Assembly: GCA_022781985.1 (NCBI GenBank)
Contig: JALESH010000037.1
Coordinates: 17,752 to 81,751 of the forward strand
Direction: 5' to 3'
DNA length: 64,000 nt
Source of the DNA: Lachnospiraceae bacterium
GTDB lineage: Bacteria > Bacillota > Clostridia > Lachnospirales > Lachnospiraceae
The translations under genes were made by a program, and so were the position numbers. Shown one piece after another: positions 34,490 to 43,661 of this stretch (position 1 is the first letter of the stretch; every line of letters starts with the position of its first letter). The notes under the pieces were generated by a model. The model was not told where the DNA came from and ran no database searches. It saw only the letters and a program-made list of their open reading frames with translations.

Positions 34490-36121
34490 TTAGAAAAACA
34501 GCTTCAGATCCTCCTCCACAGTGCCGATGCCGGTGATTCCGAAGCTGTCGGTCAGGATCCGGGCCACATTGGGGGACAGGAATGCAGGGAGTGTAGGGCC
34601 AAGGTGGATGTTTTTCACACCCAGGTACAGGAGGGAGAGAAGGACGATGACTGCCTTCTGCTCATACCATGCAATGTTATAGATGATGGGGAGCTGGTTG
34701 ATATCCTCCAGTCCCAGGGCCTCCTTCAGCTTCAGGGCTATGACCGCCAGAGAGTAGGAGTCGTTGCACTGTCCTGCATCCAGAACCCGGGGGATGCCTG
34801 CGATATCACCCAGATCCAGCTTGTTGTATTTGTATTTTGCACAGCCGGCAGTGAGGATGACTGTGTTCCCGGGAAGAGCTTTTGCAAAGTCTGTATAGTA
34901 ATCTCTGGACTTTGCACGCCCGTCACAGCCTGCCATGACCACAAATTTGCGGATGGCTCCGGATTTGACTGCAGCGATTATCTTATCTGCCAGAGCCAGA
35001 ACCTGATTGTGGGCAAAGCCCCCGATGATCTCACCCTTCTCGATTTCCGTGGGAGCAGGGCAGTGTCTTGCATGCTCGATAATTTGAGAAAAGTCTTTGT
35101 ATTCACCCGCCTCTCCGGGGATATGCTTGCAGCCCGGATAGCCTGCCGCGCCTGTGGTATACATGCGGTCAATATAGCTGTCCTTGGGAGGGACGATACA
35201 GTTGGTGGTCATGAGAATGGGGCCATTGAAGGAATCAAACTCCTCCTTCTGCTTCCACCATGCATTACCGTAGTTGCCAAAGAAATTGGAGTATTTCTTA
35301 AAAGCAGGATAGTAATGGGCAGGCAGCATTTCTGAGTGGGTATAGACATCTACACCGGTTCCCTGCGTCTGCTCCAGCAGGAGTTCCAGATCCCTCAGGT
35401 CATGGCCGGAAACAAGGATGCCGGGACGGCTGCCTGCACCGATATTTACCCTTGTGATCTCCGGATTTCCATAGGCTTCTGTGTTGGCTTTATCCAGCAG
35501 AGCCATTCCCTCTACCCCATATTTTCCGGTCTCCAGGGCGAGGGCAGTCAATTCCTCCGGAGAGAGGGAATCGTCCAGGGTAGCAGCCAGGGCACGCTGC
35601 AGGAAAGCATCTATTTCTGCGTCCTCCTTGAGCAGGGCATTTGCGTGCTTGGAGTAAGCGGACAATCCCTTTAATCCGTAGGTAATAAGCTCTCTCAGGC
35701 TGCGGATGTCTTCATTTTCGGTAGAAAGCACGCCTACGGAAGCAGCCTTTGTAGCAAAATCCGCTTCCGCTCCATTCCAGAAAGCGGCTGAGGGCAGTTT
35801 GCCGGAGTCCTTGACCTGGGTAAGAAGCTCCTGCTTCACGGCTAGGGTCTCACGGATGCGTGCGGTGATGGCTTCATTGTCAAAGTTAGCATTTGTAATT
35901 GTGATAAACAGATTCAGGGTGATCAGATGATTGATCCTGGGAGGGATCTCCGCTCCCTCGGCGCGGAGCCGGGTGGTAACGGCAGACAGGCCTTTGCTCA
36001 CATAGACCAGCAGATCCTGCATAGCAGCCACTTCCGGCTTTTTTCCGCAGACTCCGATCCGGGTGCACCCTTTGCAGCCTGCGGTTTCCTGACATTGAAA
36101 GCAAAACATTTTATCTTCCAT
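34490..36121 (-). CDS. hcp: Hybrid-cluster protein (hydroxylamine reductase)
   Basis: A 543-residue Fe-S protein that reduces hydroxylamine and, in current views, NO under nitrosative stress. The N-terminal cluster motif is [15 protein letters not shown]. Hybrid-cluster ligands are visible as [44 protein letters not shown] and [10 protein letters not shown]. The length fits the class found in obligate anaerobes. It is transcribed divergently from a Crp/Fnr regulator, with a palindrome placed for activation (see regulatory site). Confidence 0.95.
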   Translation of the reverse strand: MEDKMFCFQCQETAGCKGCTRIGVCGKKPEVAAMQDLLVYVSKGLSAVTTRLRAEGAEIPPRINHLITLNLFITITNANFDNEAITARIRETLAVKQELLTQVKDSGKLPSAAFWNGAEADFATKAASVGVLSTENEDIRSLRELITYGLKGLSAYSKHANALLKEDAEIDAFLQRALAATLDDSLSPEELTALALETGKYGVEGMALLDKANTEAYGNPEITRVNIGAGSRPGILVSGHDLRDLELLLEQTQGTGVDVYTHSEMLPAHYYPAFKKYSNFFGNYGNAWWKQKEEFDSFNGPILMTTNCIVPPKDSYIDRMYTTGAAGYPGCKHIPGEAGEYKDFSQIIEHARHCPAPTEIEKGEIIGGFAHNQVLALADKIIAAVKSGAIRKFVVMAGCDGRAKSRDYYTDFAKALPGNTVILTAGCAKYKYNKLDLGDIAGIPRVLDAGQCNDSYSLAVIALKLKEALGLEDINQLPIIYNIAWYEQKAVIVLLSLLYLGVKNIHLGPTLPAFLSPNVARILTDSFGITGIGTVEEDLKLFF

Positions 36122-36161
36122 ATGAAATTCCTCCTGTAGATTTGTATTGTTCTGAAGATGA

Positions 36162-36211
36162 TAACAGGAGTATAATATATTGGCATTTATAAAAATGTTG
36201 TAATAACAACA
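36162..36211 (-). promoter_or_regulatory. hcp promoter with Crp/Fnr-type palindrome at -41.5
   Basis: On the minus strand the -10 is TATACT (36174-36169), giving a predicted start at 36162. The -35 position reads CATTTT, which is poor. A perfect 16-base palindrome, TGTTGT-AATA-ACAACA (36196-36211), has its centre at 36203.5, exactly -41.5 from that start, the class II activator position of Crp/Fnr proteins. The palindrome also lies just before the ribosome site of the regulator gene, so autoregulation is possible. Confidence 0.65.
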
Positions 36212-36224
36212 AAAAGGAGAAAAA

Positions 36225-36899
36225 ATGAATTATACAAGCTTGTCTGAAACTGCTCTCTTCCGGGAGATTACGGAGGGAGAGACGGAGCATATCCTAAAAT
36301 GCCTGAGAGCCAGGCAAATACATTATAAAAAAGAAGAAATGATATTTCGTGAGGGAGATGTGGTGACCTCCCTGGGCGTGGTGCTTTCCGGCAGTGTCCT
36401 GATTGAGAATGATGATATCTGGGGAAACAGGAGTGTGCTGGATCGGGCAGGGGCAGGGCAGATTTTTGCAGAAACCTACGCCTGTGTGCCGGGTGAGAAG
36501 CTGATGATCAACGTGATAGCAGCAGAGGCATCGGAAATACTGTTTCTGGATGTGGGAAGGATGCTCCGGATCTGTACCAATACCTGTTCCTGCCATAATA
36601 AATTAATCCGCAACCTGCTTGCAGTTTCAGCCCAGAAGAATCTGAGGCTGTCCCGCAGGATTTTCAACACATCGTCAAAGTCCATCAGAGGAAGGCTGCT
36701 GTCCTATCTTTCCTATCAGGCATTAGAAAATGGAAGCTGTGAATTTGATATTCCCTTTAATCGTCAGCAGCTGGCAGATTATCTTAATGTGGACCGCTCC
36801 GCTATGTCCAATGAGCTTGGAAAGATGCAGAAGGACGGGCTGATCAGGGTGGAAAGGAACCATTTCCGGCTGACCGGAGCGGAGGATGTGCTGGGGTAG
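36225..36899 (+). CDS. Crp/Fnr-family regulator, probable activator of hcp
   Basis: A 224-residue regulator. The cyclic-nucleotide-type beta-roll occupies about residues 10-120 ([25 protein letters not shown]). A cysteine-containing stretch, [12 protein letters not shown], follows at the start of the dimer helix. The C-terminal helix-turn-helix is [28 protein letters not shown] (about 175-200, in pieces). The Cys/His group could hold heme or an Fe-S cluster, but this is a guess. Being divergent from hcp, it is the likely sensor of nitrosative stress (HcpR-like role). Confidence 0.85.
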   Translation: MNYTSLSETALFREITEGETEHILKCLRARQIHYKKEEMIFREGDVVTSLGVVLSGSVLIENDDIWGNRSVLDRAGAGQIFAETYACVPGEKLMINVIAAEASEILFLDVGRMLRICTNTCSCHNKLIRNLLAVSAQKNLRLSRRIFNTSSKSIRGRLLSYLSYQALENGSCEFDIPFNRQQLADYLNVDRSAMSNELGKMQKDGLIRVERNHFRLTGAEDVLG

Positions 36900-37138
36900 G
36901 CAGCAGCGGCAATTTCCTTTATGCTCGAAATCAATGAAATGGGGTAGCCAATGGAACGAATTGAGGAAATCTGTAGATAAATGTAAGAACCAGTTGAAAG
37001 TTATATCTAATCAATTGTGGTAATTTCTTTTTAACTAAGAACGAGGGCGTAAAAAATTAACTCAAACTTCCCACATCAAAAACTGCTTAAAAACCTTGAA
37101 AAATAAAGGAAAATTAGCATTTTAATTGATATATTGCA
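36900..37138. other. Intergenic stretch without recognisable gene
   Basis: About 240 A/T-rich bases between the Crp/Fnr gene and the intron remnant. No ORF of note, no tRNA and no strong terminator is seen. It may include flank disturbed by the mobile-element insertion. Confidence 0.4.
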
Positions 37139-37209
37139 GAGTAGGTTAGAGGGCTTTGCCCTCTTTCCCCTCATCAAACCGTGCATGAGGTTCTCCCTCA
37201 CACGGCTTT
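37139..37209 (-). mobile_element. Group II intron remnant (domains V and VI)
   Basis: On the minus strand, AGCCGTG-TGAGG-GAGAA-CCTCA-TG-CACGGTTT folds as a group II intron domain V: AGC triad, lower helix, two-base bulge, upper helix and GNRA-like loop. It is followed by a domain VI-like stem AGAGGGC-AAA-GCCCTCT and the usual end CCTACTC. No reverse transcriptase or 5' ribozyme part is present; IS630 transposase sequence abuts it upstream. It is thus a 3' fragment only. Confidence 0.7.
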
Positions 37210-37215
37210 CCTGAT

Positions 37216-38264
37216 TTTTCAGTATGCCGGACTTTCCCTTACAGCCAAGGTCTTCCGACAAGCCACATTGTTCTGCAACAAATCGTACCAGGCTTTCTGA
37301 TTTATGGGTGTTTAAACCGTCACAAACGAACGTCCAGGATGCTTCAGGATCCGTTTCTACCAATGCGCGTATAGCTTCAACGAAATCCTCTTCTGTACGT
37401 GTAGGATTTAAATATGGCTTTTCCATACGACCCGTGGCAACATCAAAGAAGCCGATCAGACGAATGGTTCCATGGCGGATATATTCAAATTCCATACGGG
37501 CTGCTTTTCCGGGTATTACCGGCTTATCCGGATATTTGTGTTCCAATGCCTGGATCCCTGTCATCTCATCTACGGATATCCTATGACCGCCTTTTTCCCG
37601 AACTTCTTCTGCCTCATGGTAAACAGTACAGATTTCATTTATTTTTTCTGCAAAGGTTTCCGGAGAATCCACTTTTCTCGGAGGAATGGAGCCAGTAACG
37701 GATGAGATGTGGATGGATTTCTCCCATATTTTAAAAAACGACTTACCGTTTTGGCAGATATGGACTCTACAATCCCTTCCTTTATGGCAGCGTCTACAAG
37801 CAGATTCAGACTCCAGTGACTGACCTCATATCCCAATTCCTGGGGATCACGGCAGGCAATCTCGAGGATTTTGAGAATCTGCTCATCCGTGTAATGGGAG
37901 AGCTGTCCTGGACGTGGGCAGTCATTAAGAAGGAGGAAACAGCTTCTTCCAGATGGGAACGGTCTTTTTGGGCAACCTCCTGCAAAAGAGGAAGACTTTT
38001 GAGGAAACGTCCCCGCCATTTGCTGACAGAATCCTGTCCAAGGCCTACCTGAGTCGATATCTGCATGTTATTTAGACCATCAGCTGCCAAAAGGATTATT
38101 TTGGCACGTTGTACCTGGCGGGCTGGAAATGTTCTGCTTTTGGCAAATTTGGAAAGAATGTGGCGAATGTCTTCTGGTATTTTAACAGGGGCAGCAACAA
38201 ATTCATACATTTTCATGAGCTTTAGGATAATTTTGATGTCATTTCTGACGATTTGAAGAGGCAT
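37216..38264 (-). pseudogene. IS630-family transposase, frameshifted and truncated
   Basis: Three overlapping minus-strand frames together give an IS630-type transposase. An N-terminal helix-turn-helix (RQVQRAKIILLAADGLNN) lies in the first frame. The middle (RPGQLSHYTDEQI, SISAKTVSRFLKYG) is in the second. The DDE domain (RISVDEMTGIQALE, TFVCDGLNTHKS) is in the third. The changes of frame are near 37924-37931 and at a T-run at 37732-37738, both of the -1 type. After GKSGILK the protein runs into group II intron sequence, so the third catalytic acid is missing. The first ATG has AGGAGG eight bases upstream and follows the SDR stop by 12 bases. Confidence 0.85.
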
Positions 38265-38276
38265 ATTGTGTTCCTC

Positions 38277-38990
38277 CTATATTTCCAACTTCCAGCCATG
38301 ATCTCCATGATAGATCATCTGCTTTGTCATGCCGCCGTCAATACAAATATTTTCTCCGGTAATAAATCCTGCCTTCTCAGAACAGAGAAATAAAACCATA
38401 TTGGCAATGTCCATGGGATTTCCAACCCGTCCTGACGGCTGCTGAGCGGCATCCGCCCCTTCATATTCGCGGTAATCCGTATCAATCCAGCCGGGAGAAA
38501 TGGAATTGACACGAAGTTTTCCCGAAAAGCTGACTGCAAGAGCATGAGTCAGGGCTGCAATGCCGCCCTTGGCTGCTGTGTAGCTTTCGGTCTGCGGCTG
38601 GCTCATCCGATCTCTGGATGAAGAAATATTGATGATAACGCCGCCTTGGCTAAAATGCCCCGAAAAGAGCTTGCTGAGATAGAAGGGGGCTGTAACACCG
38701 ACAGATAAAGCGTATTGAAACTCTTCATAGGAACATTCGGATATCCCTTTCGTCAGCGGAAGAGCATTGTTGATCAGATAGTCTACATGACCATGCTTTT
38801 TCAGTACATAGGCTGCAAACGCCTCCAAAGTTTCTTTTCTGCTGATGTCTCCGGTGTAATGATCTCCCGGTGTGATGTCAATAATTTCAACTGCTGCGCC
38901 CTCATTACGGAAGGACTCAGCAATCGCTTTGCCGATACCATGAGCGCCGCCTGTTATGACTGTGACTTTATCTTTAAAATCTCTTTGCAT
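38277..38990 (-). CDS. SDR-family NAD(P)-dependent oxidoreductase
   Basis: A 237-residue short-chain dehydrogenase with cofactor motif TGGAHGIGKA (about residues 13-22), NNA motif in LINNALPL, catalytic Ser in INISSSRD, YTAAKGG (Tyr-x3-Lys) and ISPGWIDT. The substrate is unknown. Its stop codon touches the ribosome site of the IS630-type gene, so the insertion edge must lie at or inside its 3' end; the C terminus nevertheless looks normal. Confidence 0.88.
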   Translation of the reverse strand: MQRDFKDKVTVITGGAHGIGKAIAESFRNEGAAVEIIDITPGDHYTGDISRKETLEAFAAYVLKKHGHVDYLINNALPLTKGISECSYEEFQYALSVGVTAPFYLSKLFSGHFSQGGVIINISSSRDRMSQPQTESYTAAKGGIAALTHALAVSFSGKLRVNSISPGWIDTDYREYEGADAAQQPSGRVGNPMDIANMVLFLCSEKAGFITGENICIDGGMTKQMIYHGDHGWKLEI

Positions 38991-39142
38991 TCCGTTTTAT
39001 CACTCCAAGCATTTCAACTGCTCATAATTTACTGTTAACCACTCATTCTGTCAAGTGGGACGAGCAAAATTTTCAAAAAGAAAAACCGATGTGAAGCCTG
39101 TAAGATCAAGGAAAATCTGGTTTTCATTATTTTTTTGAAATA

Positions 39143-39169
39143 TTAGCACTCGCCTATTGACACTGCTAA
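39143..39169 (+). promoter_or_regulatory. CIRCE-like operator (HrcA site)
   Basis: TTAGCACTC, a nine-base spacer, CACTGCTAA. The classical CIRCE element is TTAGCACTC-N9-GAGTGCTAA, so the left arm is perfect and the right arm differs at two of nine positions. It overlaps the -35 box of the clpB promoter. Confidence 0.75.
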
Positions 39170-39185
39170 CAATTAGTGTTATATT
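39157..39185 (+). promoter_or_regulatory. Sigma-A promoter of clpB
   Basis: TTGACA (39157-39162), 17-base spacer, TATATT (39180-39185). The -35 sits inside the CIRCE-like element, so HrcA binding would block it. Confidence 0.8.
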
Positions 39186-39226
39186 TCGAGTAGAACAAAG
39201 AAATGAAGCGTAAAGGAGGCATCGTT

Positions 39227-41809
39227 ATGAATATTTCAAAATTCACACAAAAGTCCATGCAGGCTGTGGAGCAGTGCGAAAAGCTTGCATATGAGTATGG
39301 GAATCAGGAAATCGAGCAGGAGCATCTGCTGTACAGCCTTCTGACAATAGAGGACAGCCTTATTCTGAAATTGATCGAGAAGATGGAGATCAACAGGGAG
39401 CATTTTCTGGATCGGTGCAGAAGGGCAGTAGAGAAGAGGGTCAAGGTTCAAGGGGGACAGGTGTATGTGGGGAAGGATCTGAATAAGGTGTTGATCAGTG
39501 CGGAGGATGAGGCTAAGCAACTGGGCGACGAATATGTGTCGGTGGAGCATCTGTTTCTTTCCATGCTGAAGCATTCCAACAGGGAGATCAAAGAAATCTT
39601 CCGGGAATACGGAATCACCCGGGAAAGATTTCTGCAGGCCCTGTCTACGGTGAGGGGAAATCAGAGAGTGACCTCAGACAATCCGGAGGCTACCTATGAC
39701 ACCTTGGAAAAATATGGGCAGGAGCTGGTGGAGAAGGCCAGGAGCCAGAAGCTGGATCCGGTCATCGGAAGGGATAATGAGATCAGAAACATTATCCGTA
39801 TCCTTTCCAGGAAGACAAAGAACAATCCGGTTCTGATCGGAGAGCCCGGAGTAGGCAAGACGGCCGTAGTGGAGGGGCTGGCACAGCGTATTGTCCGGGG
39901 GGATGTTCCGCAGGGGCTTAAGGATAAGAAAATATTTGCACTGGATATGGGAGCATTGGTAGCAGGAGCCAAATACAGGGGCGAGTTTGAGGAACGTCTG
40001 AAAGCGGTGCTGGAGGATGTGAAGAGCAGCGACGGGCAGATCATTCTGTTTATCGATGAGCTGCATACCATAGTAGGAGCCGGCAAGACGGACGGCGCCC
40101 TGGATGCCGGAAACATGCTCAAGCCCATGCTGGCAAGAGGGGAGCTGCACTGCATCGGAGCCACCACCCTGGACGAGTACAGGCAGTATATTGAAAAGGA
40201 TGCCGCCCTGGAGAGGAGGTTCCAGCCGGTTATGGTGGCGGAGCCTACAGTGGAGGATACGATTTCCATCCTGAGAGGCTTGAAGGAAAGATATGAGGTA
40301 TATCACGGAGTTAAGATTATGGATACCGCGCTGGTCAGTGCGGCTGTCCTGTCCAACCGATATATTTCAGACCGCTTCCTGCCGGATAAGGCCATCGACC
40401 TGGTGGATGAGGCCTGTGCTCTGATCAAGACGGAGCTGGATTCTATGCCTACAGAGCTGGATGAGCTTCAGCGCAGGGTGATACAGATGGAGATCGAGGA
40501 GACAGCCTTAAAGAAGGAGGATGACAGGCTGAGCCTGGAAAGGCTGGCAGCCCTTCAGAAGGAGCTGGCAGAGCTGAAGGAAGAATTTAATAACAGAAAG
40601 GCTCAGTGGGATAATGAAAAGGCTTCCGTAGACAGACTCTCCAGGCTGAGAGAGCAGATAGATGCTGTCAACAGTGAGATACAGATCGCACAGACGGAGG
40701 GCAATCTGGAGAAAATGGCCGAGCTGAGCTACGGCAGGCTTCCCTCCTTAAAAAAGCAGCTGGAAATAGAAGAGGAGAAGTTGAAGAACCAGGATTTATC
40801 CCTGGTTCATGAGAGTGTGAGCGACGAGGAAATTGCCAGAATTGTCTCCAGGTGGACGGGAATCCCTATAGCAAAGCTGACAGAAAGCGAGAGGAATAAG
40901 ACGTTGCATTTGGATGAGGAGCTGCATAGGCGGGTCATCGGCCAGGAGGAAGGGGTGACCAAGGTTACAGAAGCCATCATCCGCTCCAAGGCAGGCATCA
41001 AGGATCCCACCAAGCCCATCGGCTCCTTCCTGTTCCTGGGACCCACCGGAGTGGGAAAGACGGAGCTGGCCAAGGCTCTGGCAGCATCCCTGTTTGATGA
41101 TGAGAGCAATATGGTGCGTATCGATATGAGTGAATATATGGAGAAATACTCTGTCTCCAGATTGATCGGAGCGCCTCCCGGATATGTAGGCTATGAGGAG
41201 GGCGGGCAGCTCACAGAGGCAGTAAGGAGGAAGCCCTATTCGGTGGTTCTCTTCGATGAGATAGAAAAGGCTCATCCGGATGTCTTTAATGTGCTGCTGC
41301 AGGTACTGGATGACGGACGTGTTACCGACTCTCAGGGACGTACTGTGGATTTCAAAAATACCATCCTTATCATGACCTCGAATATCGGTGCCGTCCATCT
41401 GCTGGAGGGTATCAGAGAGGACGGAAGCATCAGCCGGGAGGCTGAGAGAGCGGTGCTGGAAGAGCTGAGAGGCCATTTCAGGCCGGAATTTCTCAACAGG
41501 CTGGATGAAACCATTCTTTTCAAGCCTCTCACAAAGGACAATATCGGCGGTATCATAGGGCTGATCATGAAGGATCTTAACAGGCGGCTGGCAGACAGGG
41601 AGCTTACCATTGAGCTGGCACCGGAGGCTGAGCGGCTGATAGCAGAGCAGGCCTATGATCCGGTCTATGGAGCAAGGCCCCTGAAGCGGTATATTCAGAA
41701 GCATGTGGAGACTCTTGCGGCCAGACTGATACTGGGAGATCAGGTGGAGGCCAAGGATGTCATTGAGATCACGGTGGAAAATGGTGAATTGTCAGCCAAA
41801 CGGAGATAA
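39227..41809 (+). CDS. clpB: ATP-dependent disaggregase ClpB
   Basis: 860 residues from the ATG at 39227, seven bases after AAAGGAGG. A Hsp100 hexamer that dissolves protein aggregates with DnaK. Order: N domain (1-145), first AAA module with GEPGVGKT and [13 protein letters not shown], a long coiled-coil middle domain (about 400-530, rich in Glu/Leu/Lys), second AAA module with [15 protein letters not shown] and [12 protein letters not shown], and sensor-2 GARPLKR. The middle domain length separates it from ClpC. Regulation by heat through HrcA is indicated by the CIRCE-like site. Confidence 0.96.
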   Translation: MNISKFTQKSMQAVEQCEKLAYEYGNQEIEQEHLLYSLLTIEDSLILKLIEKMEINREHFLDRCRRAVEKRVKVQGGQVYVGKDLNKVLISAEDEAKQLGDEYVSVEHLFLSMLKHSNREIKEIFREYGITRERFLQALSTVRGNQRVTSDNPEATYDTLEKYGQELVEKARSQKLDPVIGRDNEIRNIIRILSRKTKNNPVLIGEPGVGKTAVVEGLAQRIVRGDVPQGLKDKKIFALDMGALVAGAKYRGEFEERLKAVLEDVKSSDGQIILFIDELHTIVGAGKTDGALDAGNMLKPMLARGELHCIGATTLDEYRQYIEKDAALERRFQPVMVAEPTVEDTISILRGLKERYEVYHGVKIMDTALVSAAVLSNRYISDRFLPDKAIDLVDEACALIKTELDSMPTELDELQRRVIQMEIEETALKKEDDRLSLERLAALQKELAELKEEFNNRKAQWDNEKASVDRLSRLREQIDAVNSEIQIAQTEGNLEKMAELSYGRLPSLKKQLEIEEEKLKNQDLSLVHESVSDEEIARIVSRWTGIPIAKLTESERNKTLHLDEELHRRVIGQEEGVTKVTEAIIRSKAGIKDPTKPIGSFLFLGPTGVGKTELAKALAASLFDDESNMVRIDMSEYMEKYSVSRLIGAPPGYVGYEEGGQLTEAVRRKPYSVVLFDEIEKAHPDVFNVLLQVLDDGRVTDSQGRTVDFKNTILIMTSNIGAVHLLEGIREDGSISREAERAVLEELRGHFRPEFLNRLDETILFKPLTKDNIGGIIGLIMKDLNRRLADRELTIELAPEAERLIAEQAYDPVYGARPLKRYIQKHVETLAARLILGDQVEAKDVIEITVENGELSAKRR

Positions 41810-41889
41810 AAGCATTTGACATTGAAATGGTTTGGACTTAAACTGGAATAAGGTTCTGAAGGAAGTCATATTGTAAAGGAGGAGATGGG

Positions 41890-42063
41890 ATGATACCCAG
41901 GGATCCGGTCATGCTGCTGAGCTTTGTGAATTTAAAATTAAGGGATTATTACAGCAGCCTGGAAGCCATGTGTGAGGATATGGATGTGAACCCAGATGAG
42001 ATAGAAAAAAAGCTGGCGGCCATAGACTACCGCTATGATGAAGAAAGGAATCAGTTTGTCTGA
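41890..42063 (+). CDS. DUF4250-family small protein
   Basis: A 57-residue protein starting MIPRDPVMLLSFVNLKLRDYY and ending with a Tyr/Glu-rich helix. The start MxPxDPVMLLSxVNxKLRD is the DUF4250 signature as I remember it. The ATG follows GGAGGAGATGGG. The function is unknown. The next gene begins inside its end. Confidence 0.8.
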   Translation: MIPRDPVMLLSFVNLKLRDYYSSLEAMCEDMDVNPDEIEKKLAAIDYRYDEERNQFV

Positions 42064-43588
42064 AGATATGATATTAAAAGTAATAATACAGCAGGAAAAC
42101 AGAGAAGCAGAGCTGTCCCACCAACCTGGCAGGACAGCTCTCCAGACAATGCGGGAAGGCGGGATTGCACTGCCTTCCCTTTGTGATGGAATGGGAAGAT
42201 GCGGCAGATGTATGATACGCTTTCAGGGCGCGGCGCCTTTGCCCACACAGGCGGATCGGGCTGCACTGACACCGGTACAGCTAAGGGAGGGGTATCGTCT
42301 GGCCTGTACATGCCGTCCTGTGAAGGACTGTGTGATAGAGACGGCCTTTGATACCGGGCAGAGGATACAGACGGTGACGGCAAGCCATATAGGCAGAGCA
42401 GAACCGGCAGGAGAGATAGGGGACGAGAAGGAGACAGCTGTTGCTGTGGATATCGGAACCACCACCATCGCCATGGAGTTGAGGGGAGGAAAGTCCGGGA
42501 GGGTGCTTGACACCTATACCTGTGTCAATCCCCAGAGTGCTTACGGAACCGATGTGATCGCCAGGATACGGGCGGGTATGGAGGGACAGGGGGAGAAGCT
42601 GCAGAAGCTGGTACAGGGAGTGTTAAGGACAGGATTGAAGCAGTTCAGGGAGCTGGCGGAAAAGGAGAAGCTCTGTCAGCCGGAGCTTATGGTGATTTCC
42701 TGCAATACTACCATGGGCCATATTTTTATGGGCTATCCCCTGGAGAGCCTGGGACAGAGTCCCTTCCGGCCGGTGAATATCGGGTCGGTAAAAATGGAAT
42801 GGGAAGGGCTGCAGACCTGTCTGGTGCCTGGAATCTCAGCCTTTGTAGGAGGAGACATCCTGTCGGGACTCTATGCCTGCGGCCTGTGCGGGAAAGAGAA
42901 GGAAGAGGCTGGCAAAGGAGGCTGGCTCTTTATCGACCTGGGAACCAATGCGGAGATGGTCATGGGTGTGGAAGGCCGGCTGGCAGGTACGGCAGCAGCA
43001 GCAGGGCCGGCTTTTGAAGGAAGAGGCCGGGGAGGCGCCCTGGGAGCGGAACGTATCGCAGCCATAGCCGCTTTGCTGGAGCAGGGAATCATAGATGAGA
43101 CGGGGCTGCTGCAGGAGCCGTATTTCCGGAACGGAGCGGAGGTGGAGCTGCCCCCGGATGGAGATAAAAAAGGGGCGGGAAAAAAGGTACGGATCACACA
43201 GGAGGATATCAGGGATATCCAGATGGCAAAGGGAGCCGTCCGAACGGGCATTGACTTTATGGCAAGGGCCCTTACCGGCGGCAGCTATGAGCAGATCCGC
43301 CGGGTATATGTGGCCGGAGGACTGGGCTTTTATCTGGATAAAGGTGCTGCGGTGAGGATAGGGCTGATACCTGCCCGGCTGGAGTCAAGGCTGGAGACGG
43401 TGGGCAATACCTCCCTGGCCGGAGCAGCGCTGCTGGGAAGGGAGCTTTTGAAGGAGGGAAAATCCTCAGGCAGACAGGAAGCCGGTGTGCTGAAGGCGCT
43501 GGAGGACTATGCTGCCCGGGTGGAGGTATTTAACCTGGCAGAAAGTCCCGGATTTGAGGAAAGCTATATCAGCTATATGAATTTTTAA
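42056..43588 (+). CDS. 2Fe-2S ferredoxin-ASKHA (DUF4445) protein, RamA-like
   Basis: About 510 residues. I prefer the TTG at 42056, six bases after AAAGGA, which overlaps the DUF4250 gene; ATGs at 42035 and 42068 are alternatives. N-terminal ferredoxin domain with PSLCDGMGRCGRCMIRF and a later CTC, the four 2Fe-2S cysteines. An ASKHA ATPase domain follows with VAVDIGTTTIAMEL, SAFVGGDILSGL, FIDLGTNAEMVMG and YVAGGLGFYLD. Such proteins reduce inactive corrinoid cofactors with ATP (RamA, ACS-type activators). No corrinoid methyltransferase is in the window, so the partner is unknown. Confidence 0.88.
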   Translation: MSEDMILKVIIQQENREAELSHQPGRTALQTMREGGIALPSLCDGMGRCGRCMIRFQGAAPLPTQADRAALTPVQLREGYRLACTCRPVKDCVIETAFDTGQRIQTVTASHIGRAEPAGEIGDEKETAVAVDIGTTTIAMELRGGKSGRVLDTYTCVNPQSAYGTDVIARIRAGMEGQGEKLQKLVQGVLRTGLKQFRELAEKEKLCQPELMVISCNTTMGHIFMGYPLESLGQSPFRPVNIGSVKMEWEGLQTCLVPGISAFVGGDILSGLYACGLCGKEKEEAGKGGWLFIDLGTNAEMVMGVEGRLAGTAAAAGPAFEGRGRGGALGAERIAAIAALLEQGIIDETGLLQEPYFRNGAEVELPPDGDKKGAGKKVRITQEDIRDIQMAKGAVRTGIDFMARALTGGSYEQIRRVYVAGGLGFYLDKGAAVRIGLIPARLESRLETVGNTSLAGAALLGRELLKEGKSSGRQEAGVLKALEDYAARVEVFNLAESPGFEESYISYMNF

Positions 43589-43661
43589 CCGGGCAGGGCC
43601 GGGTATTTTTGCGTTTGGATGGACAGCTATGTATGGAGTGAAAAATGGAGGAGAATAATTA

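Noticed and set aside
34349..35335. A 328-residue plus-strand ORF opposite hcp
   Set aside because: It is antisense to the clear hybrid-cluster protein gene and has no start signal.
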